From: Mucilaginibacter sabulilitoris
GTDB taxonomy: Bacteria > Bacteroidota > Bacteroidia > Sphingobacteriales > Sphingobacteriaceae
Length of the DNA: 64,000 nt
Direction: 5' to 3'
Assembly: GCF_034262375.1 (NCBI RefSeq)
Contig: NZ_CP139558.1
Span: 5,208,001 to 5,272,000 of the forward strand
Below, one piece after another: positions 44,363 to 53,176 of this stretch. The notes beneath the pieces were generated by a model. The model was not told the origin of the DNA and searched no databases. It saw only the letters and a list, made by a program, of their open reading frames with translations. Made by a program: the position numbers and the translations under genes. The number at the start of each line of letters is the position of its first letter. Position 1 is the first letter of the stretch.

Positions 44363-45307
44363 CTAAACTTCCGCCGTTACGGCCTTCATTTTCTTGAGCG
44401 CGGTTTTAGCTACCAGCAAGGCATCCTGGGCATAATAGCTTTTATTAAACACTTCGCATGATATAATAAGTGGGCTCTGCGGCTTTTTAACCAATTGCAA
44501 AATACGTTTTACAGGAGCCACGCCGTCTCCAACATATACGCGGTCGGGCTCTGATATTTGCTCCGGGCTGATACCCGACGGATAATCATTTACATGAAAA
44601 ATCTCCAGCGCAGGTTTGCCCACAAATTGCAAACTTTCTACCGCTGACTGGCCTTTATAAACGTGAAATACATCAAGCAGCACACGAGCATCGGCATCGC
44701 CGCATTGGATGGCCACATACATTACCTGGCTTATATGTTTAAGATTTACCGAGCCGCCCCACATTTCCAGTTGAGGCATTACGCCGGTTTCTCTACCCAT
44801 TTTTAATATGGTGAGATAACGTTCGGTAATTACATCCAGGTTTATTACTTCACCTTTGGTGGCACCGGCCGGTGGGGCGGCTATTCTTTTGCAGCCAATT
44901 TTAGCCAGCAGCTCCATTTCGCCCTGCAGTTGTGTTAATGCCTGTTTGCGGGTCGCTTCGTCATCAACTATCCATTGGGCAAAGCCTATCGCGTTCTGTA
45001 CCGTAATACCCAGCCCGTCAATTATCTTTTTAGCTTCAGCGGGTGTACCCCCATTTTTAAGATAAGTTTGCAGTGTATCCATCCATATCTCTACCGAAGT
45101 ATAACCCGCTTTAGCTGCTGTTTCCAGCTCTTTAACAAAACCAAGGTTATGCCCCCTTATGGTGCTCATATTTAAGGAGTACAGAAAATCATGGTCATTT
45201 TTTTCCACTTTAATTGCTGCCGAAGCCGTGCCGCCCAAAGCAGCTGCGCCTGCCGCCAAACCAATAGTTTTTAACACTTGTCTTCTGTTTAATGAGTTAT
45301 CAGCCAT
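44363..45307 (-). CDS. Sugar phosphate isomerase/epimerase-like TIM-barrel protein, Tat-exported
   Basis: 314 residues. The N-terminus MADNSLNRRQVLKTIGLAAGAAAL is a Tat signal. The AP endonuclease 2-like/xylose isomerase-like barrel follows, with GYTSVEIWMDTL, IQNAIGFAQW-like strands, LLDVFHVYKGQSAVESLQ and VGDGVAPVKRILQLV. Such secreted members of the family include 3-keto-sugar lyases and epimerases in Bacteroidetes. It lies ten bases after a second, related protein and downstream of a large ThuA fusion gene in the same direction. The specific reaction is unknown. Confidence 0.82.
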   Translation of the reverse strand: MADNSLNRRQVLKTIGLAAGAAALGGTASAAIKVEKNDHDFLYSLNMSTIRGHNLGFVKELETAAKAGYTSVEIWMDTLQTYLKNGGTPAEAKKIIDGLGITVQNAIGFAQWIVDDEATRKQALTQLQGEMELLAKIGCKRIAAPPAGATKGEVINLDVITERYLTILKMGRETGVMPQLEMWGGSVNLKHISQVMYVAIQCGDADARVLLDVFHVYKGQSAVESLQFVGKPALEIFHVNDYPSGISPEQISEPDRVYVGDGVAPVKRILQLVKKPQSPLIISCEVFNKSYYAQDALLVAKTALKKMKAVTAEV

Positions 45308-45317
45308 GGGGTATTGG

Positions 45318-46178
45318 TTAATAAGTTAAGCTTTTAATATAAGCAATGGTTACCGGTATCTGGGTACTGTATGACGGACTTTCATCTTCAATAAAATAAT
45401 GCTTGATGCCAGCTTTTTTTGCCGCCTTTAACACTTCCGGTATATTGATCTGTCCTGTTCCCAGCGCCACATCGTTCCTAGTATCGGTGCCACCGGTTAA
45501 GTCATTAGCAACACCTTTCCTGATATCTTTCAGGTGCATCAGCTTCATGCGCGAAGGATACTTATTGATCAGCTGCGCCGGATCCTGCCCGCCATGAAAT
45601 GACCATAGAATATCAATCTCAAACGACACATATTTAGGATCGGTATTTTTGGCAATATAATCAAACAGGGTTCCGTCTTCGTACTTACCAAATTCGTAAC
45701 CATGGTTATGATAGCAAAAGGTAAGTCCGCTTTGTTTTAATATTTTACCAACGCGGTTAAAATCGGCTGCGGCTTTTTTGGCATCTTCCAGTGTAAATTC
45801 CTTTTTGTGAGGTATCCAGGCTACCATAACATAACTTGCACCCAATGTTTTAGCCATTTTCACCACGCTTTCTGGGTCTTTAACAATATCATCATATCCT
45901 GCACCTATGGATGGTATTTTGATACCACGCTCATCGCAGAGTTTTTTAAATTCCTCTTTGGGCATACCTTTAGGTCCCTCTCCTTCCAGTTCGGTTATGC
46001 CAAAGGCTTTAATGGTATCTAAAACAGCCGCAGTAGCCGTCGGCATACTACTACGGAAGGTGTAAGCCTGAACGCCAAAGGCGCTGGTAAAAAGTGGCTT
46101 GCCACTTTGAGCAAAGCCATGTGAGTGCCCCAAAGCCGCCGCAATCCAAACACTAAAGAAAACTGAATATCTTTTCAT
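45318..46178 (-). CDS. Sugar phosphate isomerase/epimerase-like protein, secreted
   Basis: The 286-residue protein has a signal peptide (SVWIAAALGHSHGFAQ). The barrel of the xylose isomerase-like superfamily shows AYTFRSSMP near the N-terminus, CDERGIKIPSIGAGYDDI, CYHNHGYEFG and VSFEIDILWSFHGGQDP. HYFIEDESPS near the end supplies likely metal ligands. It is the middle gene between the ThuA fusion and the Tat-exported isomerase-like gene, spaced 23 and 10 bases. Periplasmic conversion of a keto-sugar is plausible from the family and setting; the substrate is not known. Confidence 0.85.
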   Translation of the reverse strand: MKRYSVFFSVWIAAALGHSHGFAQSGKPLFTSAFGVQAYTFRSSMPTATAAVLDTIKAFGITELEGEGPKGMPKEEFKKLCDERGIKIPSIGAGYDDIVKDPESVVKMAKTLGASYVMVAWIPHKKEFTLEDAKKAAADFNRVGKILKQSGLTFCYHNHGYEFGKYEDGTLFDYIAKNTDPKYVSFEIDILWSFHGGQDPAQLINKYPSRMKLMHLKDIRKGVANDLTGGTDTRNDVALGTGQINIPEVLKAAKKAGIKHYFIEDESPSYSTQIPVTIAYIKSLTY

Positions 46179-46201
46179 AAAAACAGGATTATATATTTTA
46201 T

Positions 46202-49200
46202 CTATTGAAACTGGATATCTTTTAAACTCAATATACCATCACTTGGTTTGGTGTGTTTAATGGCAAAAAAGTAAATATCGTGCTTTCCGGATATTGTTTT
46301 TTGTACTTCCCCGGTTAACCAATTCGTTTTTTTCCAGTCGCCTGTTTCAGCATATTCGGCAGAACTGATCACCGGACCGGCCTGTGAATCAATACGCACC
46401 TCAATTTCGCCTGCGGCATCTTTTGAGGCATACTGATAAACAAACTTTTTGATGTTCGACAAGTCAACGTCTTTAAACATTACATACGATTTATGGTTAC
46501 CTGCCGAAAGATCATCTTTAAACCGGTTAAAGCCCTTCAACTCATCAGCGTAAACTGCTTTTACATTGGCATTGCGCAGGGTAACTACATCCGTACCGGT
46601 TAATGGGCCAACTACCTTGCCCCCTTTATCGGTATATGATGCCAGTAAGGTATATTCTCCACGAGGCTCTGCGTCATTAAATTTAAGGTTTAATGTACCA
46701 TGCAATGGTAAACGTATAGCCTTGTTCTTTTTGTCGGTCAGTGAAAAAATATATTTTACAATTTCTTTTGTATCAGCCGCAGATAATTGTGGGTGAGCGC
46801 TCATTACGTGCTCTGTCCCCCAGCTGCCTGCTCCGCCCGCAATAATCTTTTTTGATAACTTATCAGTTGATCCTTTTTGGGTTTTATACCTGTTGGCTAT
46901 AGCTGTAAAGCTTGGCCCTACCGCTACTTTATTAATGGTATGGCACGACTTGCAATCGCTGGCCGCCATCAGCGCTTTGCCAGGGTAGCTCACCTCCGTG
47001 GCCGACAATGCCGCGAGGTTTTTAACCGTCTTATTATCGGTCGACGGCTGTGGATTGTAGATATAAAACAGCTTTACACGTTTAGGATCTATTACTTTAT
47101 CCTCCTTGTCCTTAACCACTACATTATATTTAAACGGCTTGCCTTTCCATATAAACGATTCATTATCGGCACTGGCAATCCTGACAGATGGTACAGTATT
47201 ACCTACTCTCACCATAATGGTATCCCTGCCAACCAGGCCAGCCTTATCCGTTACTTTAAGTATGGCTTTGTACGTTCCGGGTTTGGTATAGGTGTATTTG
47301 GCCGATGAGGTTGTCGCCCCAACGACTTTACCGTCAAACAGCCATTGATAGGTTATCTGGTCATCGTCGTCCAGGTCTTTACTGCCCTGGCCGTTAACAC
47401 TAACGGTTAGCGGGGCCTGCCCGGCTATTTCTTTTTTAACCGGCATGGTTTTAAGTTCGGCAGTAAGATATTTGGTATGCTGATACAGTGATTGCATAGC
47501 CGTATCGGTTATACCTGCTTTGGCTATCGGGGCACGGTTGCCGGTGTTGTATTCAATTTTCACCAAACGGGCGTCCTCATTTTGAGCTCCGTAAACTGAG
47601 CCGTATTCGAGCATATAAAACACGCCATCCGATCCAAATTGCATGTCTATTGGCCGCCTGAAATCTCCTGTTGATGGCATGAATGATTCATTACGCAAAT
47701 AATTTTCGTTCTCATCAAACCGCAGATCAATTACCCAGTTACGCATCCAGTCGGCCACAAACAAAGCTCCGTCATAGTATTCTGGGAATTTGTTGGGATT
47801 TTTCACATTAGCATTGTACTCATAAAAATCGCCGCCTATGGCACATCTGCCGCCCATTCCCAGTTCAGGAAACTCGTCGGACGAGGCATAAGGGTACCAG
47901 ATCATGGCCGGTGTAGCCGGTGGCAACACATTTAAACCGGTATTGTTTGGTGAATTATTTACTGGTGCTTTAGGATCAAAATTTGGACCCGGTGTCGCGT
48001 TCACAAAATCCCAATGCGAGTAGGCAAAGTTATTGCCCACAAAATATGGCCAGCCAAAGTTACCCGCCTTTTTGGCCTGGTTAAATTCATCATATCCCCG
48101 CGGTCCGCGTGGCGAATCTTTACCGGCATCGGGCCCTATCTCGCCCCAATACAGCACCGAGGTTTTAGGATTTACCGCAATACGGTAAGGGTTACGGCAA
48201 CCCATTACATAAATTTCAGGTTTGGTTTTAGCAGTCCCTTTCGGAAAAAGGTTTCCTTCGGGGATGGTATAAGTGCCATCGGCTTCGGGATGGATACGGA
48301 GTATTTTACCTTTAAAATCATTGGTATTACCGGCGCTGCGTTGTGCGTCAAGACTGTAATGCTCCTGACCCGGACGTTCGTCTAAAGGTGCATACCCATC
48401 CGAAGGGAAAGGGCTTGAGCTATCGCCGGTTGACAGGTACAGGTTACCTTCCTTATCCCAGGCTAAAGAACCGCCATGATGCGCGCCGCTTACTTTTTGC
48501 ACCGGTACTTTGAGCAATATTTTTTCGGAAGCAAGATCAAGCACATTCTGCGGGCTCAGCTTAAAACGCGACAACTGAAAATTAAGCGGCTCCACAGTTT
48601 GCCCCGCCGGCATATAATAAATGTAAACAAACTGATTGGTATCAAATTTAGGGTCGAGAGTTAAGCCGATTACCCCGGTACCACCCTCATACGTAATAGG
48701 GAATTTACGGATAACCTTAAATTGTTTGGTTTTTGTATTGTAAACAGAAAAGTTCCCCATCAGTTGCGTAAAGAAAACGCGGCCATCGTTAGCAACCGCC
48801 AGTTCCATAGGCGATGCGATATTGTTCACCAGTACGGTCTTTACAAAGCGGCTTTGATCGGGTGCTACTTTAGAATATGATTTGCTGTAATCTAGAGGCT
48901 TACCATTGCCCATGGCGTATTTGATACCGCCAAGCAATTGTCCTAAAAATAACGGATCGCTGTAGCTTTCGTCGGTATGGCCGCAACCGGAATAAAATGA
49001 GCGGCCGCCGTCAAACTCATGGTACCAGGTTATTGGGTGATCGGCGCCATTGGTGCCGCCATCATAGGTATTTTCGTCTAAACTGGCCAGAACATGTATG
49101 CCGCTATAAATGGATTTATAGTTATACCATTCGTCGGTACGCTCCCACCTGGCGGGGAGGTTAGCGGTTATGGGATTGGTTCTGTCGGTAACGTCAATAG

Positions 49201-49642
49201 TGGCCTTGCGGATGTTGGAATTATTGGGGTGGCTGGAAAAATAAGCACCTACCAATTTGCCATACCATGGCCAGTCGTATTCGGTATCGGCCGCGGAGTG
49301 CACTCCGGCAAAGCCGCCACCCGCTTGTATATAGCGTTCAAAAGCCGCCTGTTGTACAGCATTAAGCACGTTACCCGTTGTACAGTTAAACACAACGGCC
49401 TGGTATTTTTTTAAATTGTCGTCATTAAAGTTCTCAGCATTGGTTGTGGTATCAACCTCAAAACCGTTCTCCTTACCCAGCTTTTGAATAGCAGCTATAC
49501 CAAAAGGGATACAGGAATGGTGCCAGCCAAGCGTTTTTGAAAAAACCAGGATGCGTGGTTCGGAAGCCGGCTTTTTAAAGGAATACAGCGCGAAGCTAAG
49601 CCCAGCCAATAAAAGGCAGGTGAGTTTTAATTTTAATGACAT
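46202..49642 (-). CDS. ThuA / PQQ-type sugar dehydrogenase / PKD / cytochrome c / C-terminal beta-sandwich fusion protein
   Basis: The ATG at 49642 gives 1146 residues with a signal peptide; an in-frame start at 49693 would add 17. The order is: ThuA-like domain (about 30-265, SKTLGWHHSC, GFAGVHSAADTEYDW), and a glucose/sorbosone dehydrogenase-type propeller (about 280-720, VNNIASPMELAVANDGRVFF, NFGWPYF). A PKD domain follows (about 755-835, YTKPGTYKAILKVTDKAG). Then come a monohaem cytochrome c with CKSCH and a C-terminal CBM6-like domain. The fusion is common in Bacteroidetes and Planctomycetes and is thought to oxidise sugars in the periplasm. It heads the operon with two isomerase-like genes. 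Confidence 0.88.
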   Translation of the reverse strand: MSLKLKLTCLLLAGLSFALYSFKKPASEPRILVFSKTLGWHHSCIPFGIAAIQKLGKENGFEVDTTTNAENFNDDNLKKYQAVVFNCTTGNVLNAVQQAAFERYIQAGGGFAGVHSAADTEYDWPWYGKLVGAYFSSHPNNSNIRKATIDVTDRTNPITANLPARWERTDEWYNYKSIYSGIHVLASLDENTYDGGTNGADHPITWYHEFDGGRSFYSGCGHTDESYSDPLFLGQLLGGIKYAMGNGKPLDYSKSYSKVAPDQSRFVKTVLVNNIASPMELAVANDGRVFFTQLMGNFSVYNTKTKQFKVIRKFPITYEGGTGVIGLTLDPKFDTNQFVYIYYMPAGQTVEPLNFQLSRFKLSPQNVLDLASEKILLKVPVQKVSGAHHGGSLAWDKEGNLYLSTGDSSSPFPSDGYAPLDERPGQEHYSLDAQRSAGNTNDFKGKILRIHPEADGTYTIPEGNLFPKGTAKTKPEIYVMGCRNPYRIAVNPKTSVLYWGEIGPDAGKDSPRGPRGYDEFNQAKKAGNFGWPYFVGNNFAYSHWDFVNATPGPNFDPKAPVNNSPNNTGLNVLPPATPAMIWYPYASSDEFPELGMGGRCAIGGDFYEYNANVKNPNKFPEYYDGALFVADWMRNWVIDLRFDENENYLRNESFMPSTGDFRRPIDMQFGSDGVFYMLEYGSVYGAQNEDARLVKIEYNTGNRAPIAKAGITDTAMQSLYQHTKYLTAELKTMPVKKEIAGQAPLTVSVNGQGSKDLDDDDQITYQWLFDGKVVGATTSSAKYTYTKPGTYKAILKVTDKAGLVGRDTIMVRVGNTVPSVRIASADNESFIWKGKPFKYNVVVKDKEDKVIDPKRVKLFYIYNPQPSTDNKTVKNLAALSATEVSYPGKALMAASDCKSCHTINKVAVGPSFTAIANRYKTQKGSTDKLSKKIIAGGAGSWGTEHVMSAHPQLSAADTKEIVKYIFSLTDKKNKAIRLPLHGTLNLKFNDAEPRGEYTLLASYTDKGGKVVGPLTGTDVVTLRNANVKAVYADELKGFNRFKDDLSAGNHKSYVMFKDVDLSNIKKFVYQYASKDAAGEIEVRIDSQAGPVISSAEYAETGDWKKTNWLTGEVQKTISGKHDIYFFAIKHTKPSDGILSLKDIQFQ

Positions 49643-49906
49643 AATGTGAGATTTAGTTGATGTTTCAATCAAATCAACCGGCACATCAATCATCCATAAA
49701 CAGCGCTTTTACAGCGGAATTTATACGCGACGCTAAAAAAGCACTATGCAATGATAAATACTACCGGTTAATTAATTGGTTATTACAATATTAACATTTA
49801 TTGTGTATTAAATACACCAATAAACAATTCTTTAAATATTGTAAGTAAATTGTTACCTGCAATTTACCCGGTAGTGCAAGCTCCAATTAGTTAAGTAAAG
49901 TTTATC
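49643..49906. other. Intergenic region upstream of the ThuA-fusion operon
   Basis: AT-rich and without a reading frame that looks like a gene; no promoter consensus or stable hairpin was found. It should contain the promoter of the ThuA operon. Confidence 0.35.
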
Positions 49907-50182
49907 TCAATGCTTGTTCAATTCTTTTTCAATGCGTTCCTGTAATTGTTTCTTATATTTTTCATCCAGTTTTAATTCATTGGCCTGGGATGAATGGAAA
50001 AGCCCATGAACCATACGGTTAATAAGTATGCTTTGCCGTTCAAATATTTTGCAAACGTTACAACCTGCCAGGTGAATTTTCAATTCCAGCTTTTCGCGGG
50101 CAGATAGTCCCAGTATTTGTTTACGCTCAATTAACAGTGTAGCCTTACGGCAGTTATAAGCTATTTTAGTTATTTCATCCAT
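49907..50182 (-). CDS. Small zinc-type anti-sigma factor (no membrane anchor)
   Basis: The 91-residue protein has an N-terminal Cys and the motif HLAGCNVC (HxxxCxxC) of zinc-binding anti-sigma (ZAS) domains. The remainder is charged helix without a membrane segment, so it should be cytoplasmic. It follows an ECF sigma factor gene by 12 bases on the same strand, the usual pairing for sigma and anti-sigma. No signal-sensing domain is present; it may respond to redox or metal through the Cys residues (inference). Confidence 0.75.
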   Translation of the reverse strand: MDEITKIAYNCRKATLLIERKQILGLSAREKLELKIHLAGCNVCKIFERQSILINRMVHGLFHSSQANELKLDEKYKKQLQERIEKELNKH

Positions 50183-50194
50183 AGTAATATTTCT

Positions 50195-50797
50195 TTAAAT
50201 CCAGTTTTTTTGAAGGCACTCCCGCAGGTTAAGCTTGGCCCTGTGAATAATAACCCAAAAATTAGCAGATGTAACTTTAAGCTCTTTACAAATAACATCG
50301 GTGGCTTCATCGTCCATGTGTTTCATGGTAAAAACAGAAAGCCAAAGCGTTGGCAGCTTCTTCATACATTTTTGAAGAATATTATTAAACTCCTTACTGG
50401 TTATCAAATCTTCCTGCTCAACCCCAAATTCCTTTGGCCGGTGGGCCACGTTCCAGTGACCATCTTCATGGTCAAAGAAATCATCCTGTTGCTGTTCTGC
50501 TTCGGCAACTTCTGTTTTTTTGGCAAATGCAGAAGATTTTTTGCGATAAATATCAATTACCTTATTTTTTAAAATGGCGGTAAGCCAGGTGCGTTCAGAA
50601 CTATTCCCTTTAAACAGGTGAACTTTTTCTAAAGCCGCCAGAAATGTTTCCTGCACCAGATCCTTCGCCAATTCTTCGTCATTAATACGGGTATAAGCGT
50701 AGGTGTACAAATAATCCGCGTAAAGTTCTACCCACTTACCCGGATCAACAGATGCGGTAGCGAACAGATCGGCTGTTGTATAATTATCGTTTGACAT
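50195..50797 (-). CDS. ECF-type RNA polymerase sigma factor
   Basis: 200 residues. Region 2 shows YADYLYTYAYTRINDEELAKDLVQETFLAALEKVHLFKGNSSERTWL, the -10 binding core of sigma-70. Region 4 has LPTLWLSVFTMKHMDDEATDVICKELKVTSANFWVIIHRAKLNLRECL, the -35 binding helix-turn-helix. A charged insert of about 45 residues lies between. It is co-transcribed with a zinc anti-sigma gene. The regulon is unknown, though the ThuA operon lies next to it. Confidence 0.93.
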   Translation of the reverse strand: MSNDNYTTADLFATASVDPGKWVELYADYLYTYAYTRINDEELAKDLVQETFLAALEKVHLFKGNSSERTWLTAILKNKVIDIYRKKSSAFAKKTEVAEAEQQQDDFFDHEDGHWNVAHRPKEFGVEQEDLITSKEFNNILQKCMKKLPTLWLSVFTMKHMDDEATDVICKELKVTSANFWVIIHRAKLNLRECLQKNWI

Positions 50798-51104
50798 AAT
50801 TTGGTTAAAAGCTGGCTATTTATATTTTTTTCAGATCATTTTTTGGCTTAGTCGTACCGGGGCCGGTTTCCTTACAATATTTTTTTATTTTTTGTAAGGC
50901 TTGGGTTTTATAAGCGATAAAGGATAAAGTTGAGAGAAGAGCTTTGGGTATTATTAAAGAGCTTTTAAAGTGACTATGAGGTTATTAAAACACGCGTAGT
51001 TAATCCAAAACACAGTCTTTAAAAATACGCTGTCTGATAATCTTATAATCTAAAGTATCACAGTTCAAAAATCCCATAGTCTCCTAAATCCTGCAAATTC
51101 CGGT
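50798..51104. other. Divergent intergenic region with a CCTTACAA/TTGTAAGG hairpin
   Basis: The stem CCTTACAA (50870-50877) pairs with TTGTAAGG (50891-50898) around a T-rich 13-base loop. It lies 70 bases upstream of the ECF sigma gene. No -33/-7 pair for the sigma gene was recognised. Otherwise empty. Confidence 0.45.
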
Positions 51105-51112
51105 TACCTTTG
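51105..51112 (+). promoter_or_regulatory. Promoter -7 box TACCTTTG directly before the helicase ATG
   Basis: TACCTTTG matches TAnnTTTG exactly and ends six bases before the ATG at 51119, implying a leaderless mRNA. No good -33 element is seen at the usual spacing. Confidence 0.6.
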
Positions 51113-51118
51113 CAGGTA

Positions 51119-53014
51119 ATGGATTATTTCAAAAAGCTCCTCGACCTGCTGAATAAAGAAAAGGAGGAGGACCGTAACGCTTATCTTAAACTAACTGAAA
51201 ATACATCAGCCGCAGACCGAAGACTACAGGGGCTTTCCTGGTACCCCATCGCCATAAGAGGTACCGAACCCGGCAGAGGCGATTATATTAATGTAGAAGT
51301 TGAGCGCACCACGCATAGGGATATGGCGCACCAATTCCGTTTTGGCGTACCTGCGGCCCTGTTCTCCAATCATGATCCTAAAAACGACCGGGTAGAAGGT
51401 ATTATCACTTACCAGGGCGGCGATCGCCTTAAAATTACTTTATATACCGAAGAATTGCCCGACTGGAGCCGCGATGGTAAGCTTGGCATCGACCTGCTTT
51501 TTGATAACAACAGCTATGATGAAATGCAGAAAGCGCTTAAACAGGCTTCGGCATTGGTAGCTAAACCTCAGGAAGGCAGGCTGATCAATATCCTTACCGG
51601 TGAAAAATCACCGGTTTTCAGTACCATACCACCTCTATCTGTTCCTGGTTTAAACGTACCGCAAACTGAGGCGGTTCAAAAAATAGTTTCGGCGCAGGAT
51701 CTGGCCATTGTTCACGGCCCTCCGGGTACGGGCAAAACTACCACATTGGTACAGGCCATTAAAGCGCTCTTTCAGCAACATCAAAAACAAATACTGGTGG
51801 TTGCCCCAAGCAACACCGCAGTTGACCTGCTGAGCGAAAAACTAACCGACGAGGGCCTGAATGTATTACGCATAGGCAACCCGGCCCGGGTATCTGAAAA
51901 ATTATTCTCACTGACGCTTGATAGCAAAATGGCCGAGCATCGGGATAACAAGGAGGTTAAGAAGCTAAAAAAGCAGGCCAGCGCCTATAAAGACATGGCG
52001 CATAAGTACAAGCGGAGTTTCGGCAAAGCGGAGCGAGACCAGCGCAAAGCCCTGTTTAACGAGGCCCACAAGATTATGAAGGATGTTGCCAATACCGAGC
52101 AATTTATTATTGATGACCTTGTGGCCAAAGCTCAGGTAATTACCGCAACTTTGGTAGGCGCCAATCATTATACTGTGCGCGATGTTCAGTTTGATACCGT
52201 AGTTATTGACGAGGCCGGCCAGGCACTTGAGCCGGCCTGTTGGATCCCAATGCTGAAAGCTCAAAAAGTAATCCTGGCAGGCGATCATTGTCAGCTTCCC
52301 CCTACCATCAAATCGGCAGAAGCGGCCCGGAACGGATTGAGCACTACCCTGCTTGAAAAATGTGTAGCCTTGCATCCAGAAGCAGTGGTGTTACTGGATG
52401 AACAGTACCGCATGAACGAAGCCATTATGGGCTTTTCGTCGGGCGTATTTTATCATAATAAGCTCAGGGCACATACTTCGGTAGCTCAACGATTGTTATT
52501 CCCGGATGACAAGCCGGTTTCCTTTATAGACACTGCAGGCTGTGGTTATGATGAACAACAGGAAGGCACCAGTCTGGCAAATCCCGAAGAAGCGGTATTT
52601 CTGTTGAAGCATTTAAATATCTTAATCAATAACCTGAACAAGTTTAACGATTTTCCAACCATAGCCATTATCGCTCCATATAAAGAACAGATCAGGGTAT
52701 TGAACGAGCTATTGGCGGCCAACCCGGAATTGGTTAAGTATAGCAATTATATATCGGTAAATACGGTTGATAGTTTTCAGGGACAGGAACGCGATGTGGT
52801 TTATATCAGCATGACGCGCAGCAATGCCGAAGGTGAGATCGGTTTTTTATCTGATATCAGGCGTATGAATGTGGCATTAACCCGTGCTAAAAAGAAACTG
52901 GTTGTTATTGGCGACAGCTCCACCCTAACCCGCCTGCCTTTTTATGCCGATTTTATTGATTACACAGAACGCCTGAATACTTATGAAAGCGCATGGACGT
53001 ATGCCGGTGACTAA
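51119..53014 (+). CDS. Superfamily 1 DNA/RNA helicase of the Upf1/IGHMBP2 type
   Basis: Starting at the ATG at 51119 gives 631 residues; an upstream TTG at 51110 falls inside the promoter box. Motifs run in order: Walker A VHGPPGTGKTTTLVQA, Ia VVAPSNTAVDLL, II TVVIDEAGQALEPA, III LAGDHCQLPPTI, IV DEQYRMNEAIMGF, V NTVDSFQGQERDVVYISM and VI NVALTRAKKKLVVIGD. The N-terminal about 190 residues are the accessory 1B-type domain. The family acts in nucleic acid repair or RNA metabolism; its bacterial role is poorly defined. It is monocistronic. Confidence 0.93.
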   Translation: MDYFKKLLDLLNKEKEEDRNAYLKLTENTSAADRRLQGLSWYPIAIRGTEPGRGDYINVEVERTTHRDMAHQFRFGVPAALFSNHDPKNDRVEGIITYQGGDRLKITLYTEELPDWSRDGKLGIDLLFDNNSYDEMQKALKQASALVAKPQEGRLINILTGEKSPVFSTIPPLSVPGLNVPQTEAVQKIVSAQDLAIVHGPPGTGKTTTLVQAIKALFQQHQKQILVVAPSNTAVDLLSEKLTDEGLNVLRIGNPARVSEKLFSLTLDSKMAEHRDNKEVKKLKKQASAYKDMAHKYKRSFGKAERDQRKALFNEAHKIMKDVANTEQFIIDDLVAKAQVITATLVGANHYTVRDVQFDTVVIDEAGQALEPACWIPMLKAQKVILAGDHCQLPPTIKSAEAARNGLSTTLLEKCVALHPEAVVLLDEQYRMNEAIMGFSSGVFYHNKLRAHTSVAQRLLFPDDKPVSFIDTAGCGYDEQQEGTSLANPEEAVFLLKHLNILINNLNKFNDFPTIAIIAPYKEQIRVLNELLAANPELVKYSNYISVNTVDSFQGQERDVVYISMTRSNAEGEIGFLSDIRRMNVALTRAKKKLVVIGDSSTLTRLPFYADFIDYTERLNTYESAWTYAGD

Positions 53015-53092
53015 GCTATTGCAACTGTGCTATTTTTCACATTAATTACACAATTATTTAATTAACGCAAACGTTACCGGAGATAAATACGC

Positions 53093-53120
53093 CATTTTAT
53101 GGCATTTTAGTGCATTTTTA
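53093..53120. repeat. Three CATTTTA-like T-tracts at 10-bp spacing upstream of fbp
   Basis: CATTTTATGG, CATTTTAGTG and CATTTTTATA follow each other exactly ten bases apart, in phase with the helix, which would bend the DNA. The block lies about 60 bases before the fbp start, ahead of a partial -7 box (TACCTTG). Confidence 0.4.
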
Positions 53121-53176
53121 TACTTACCTTGTCAAAAACCAACGACAAATAAATACGTAATAAATACACTAAGCCT

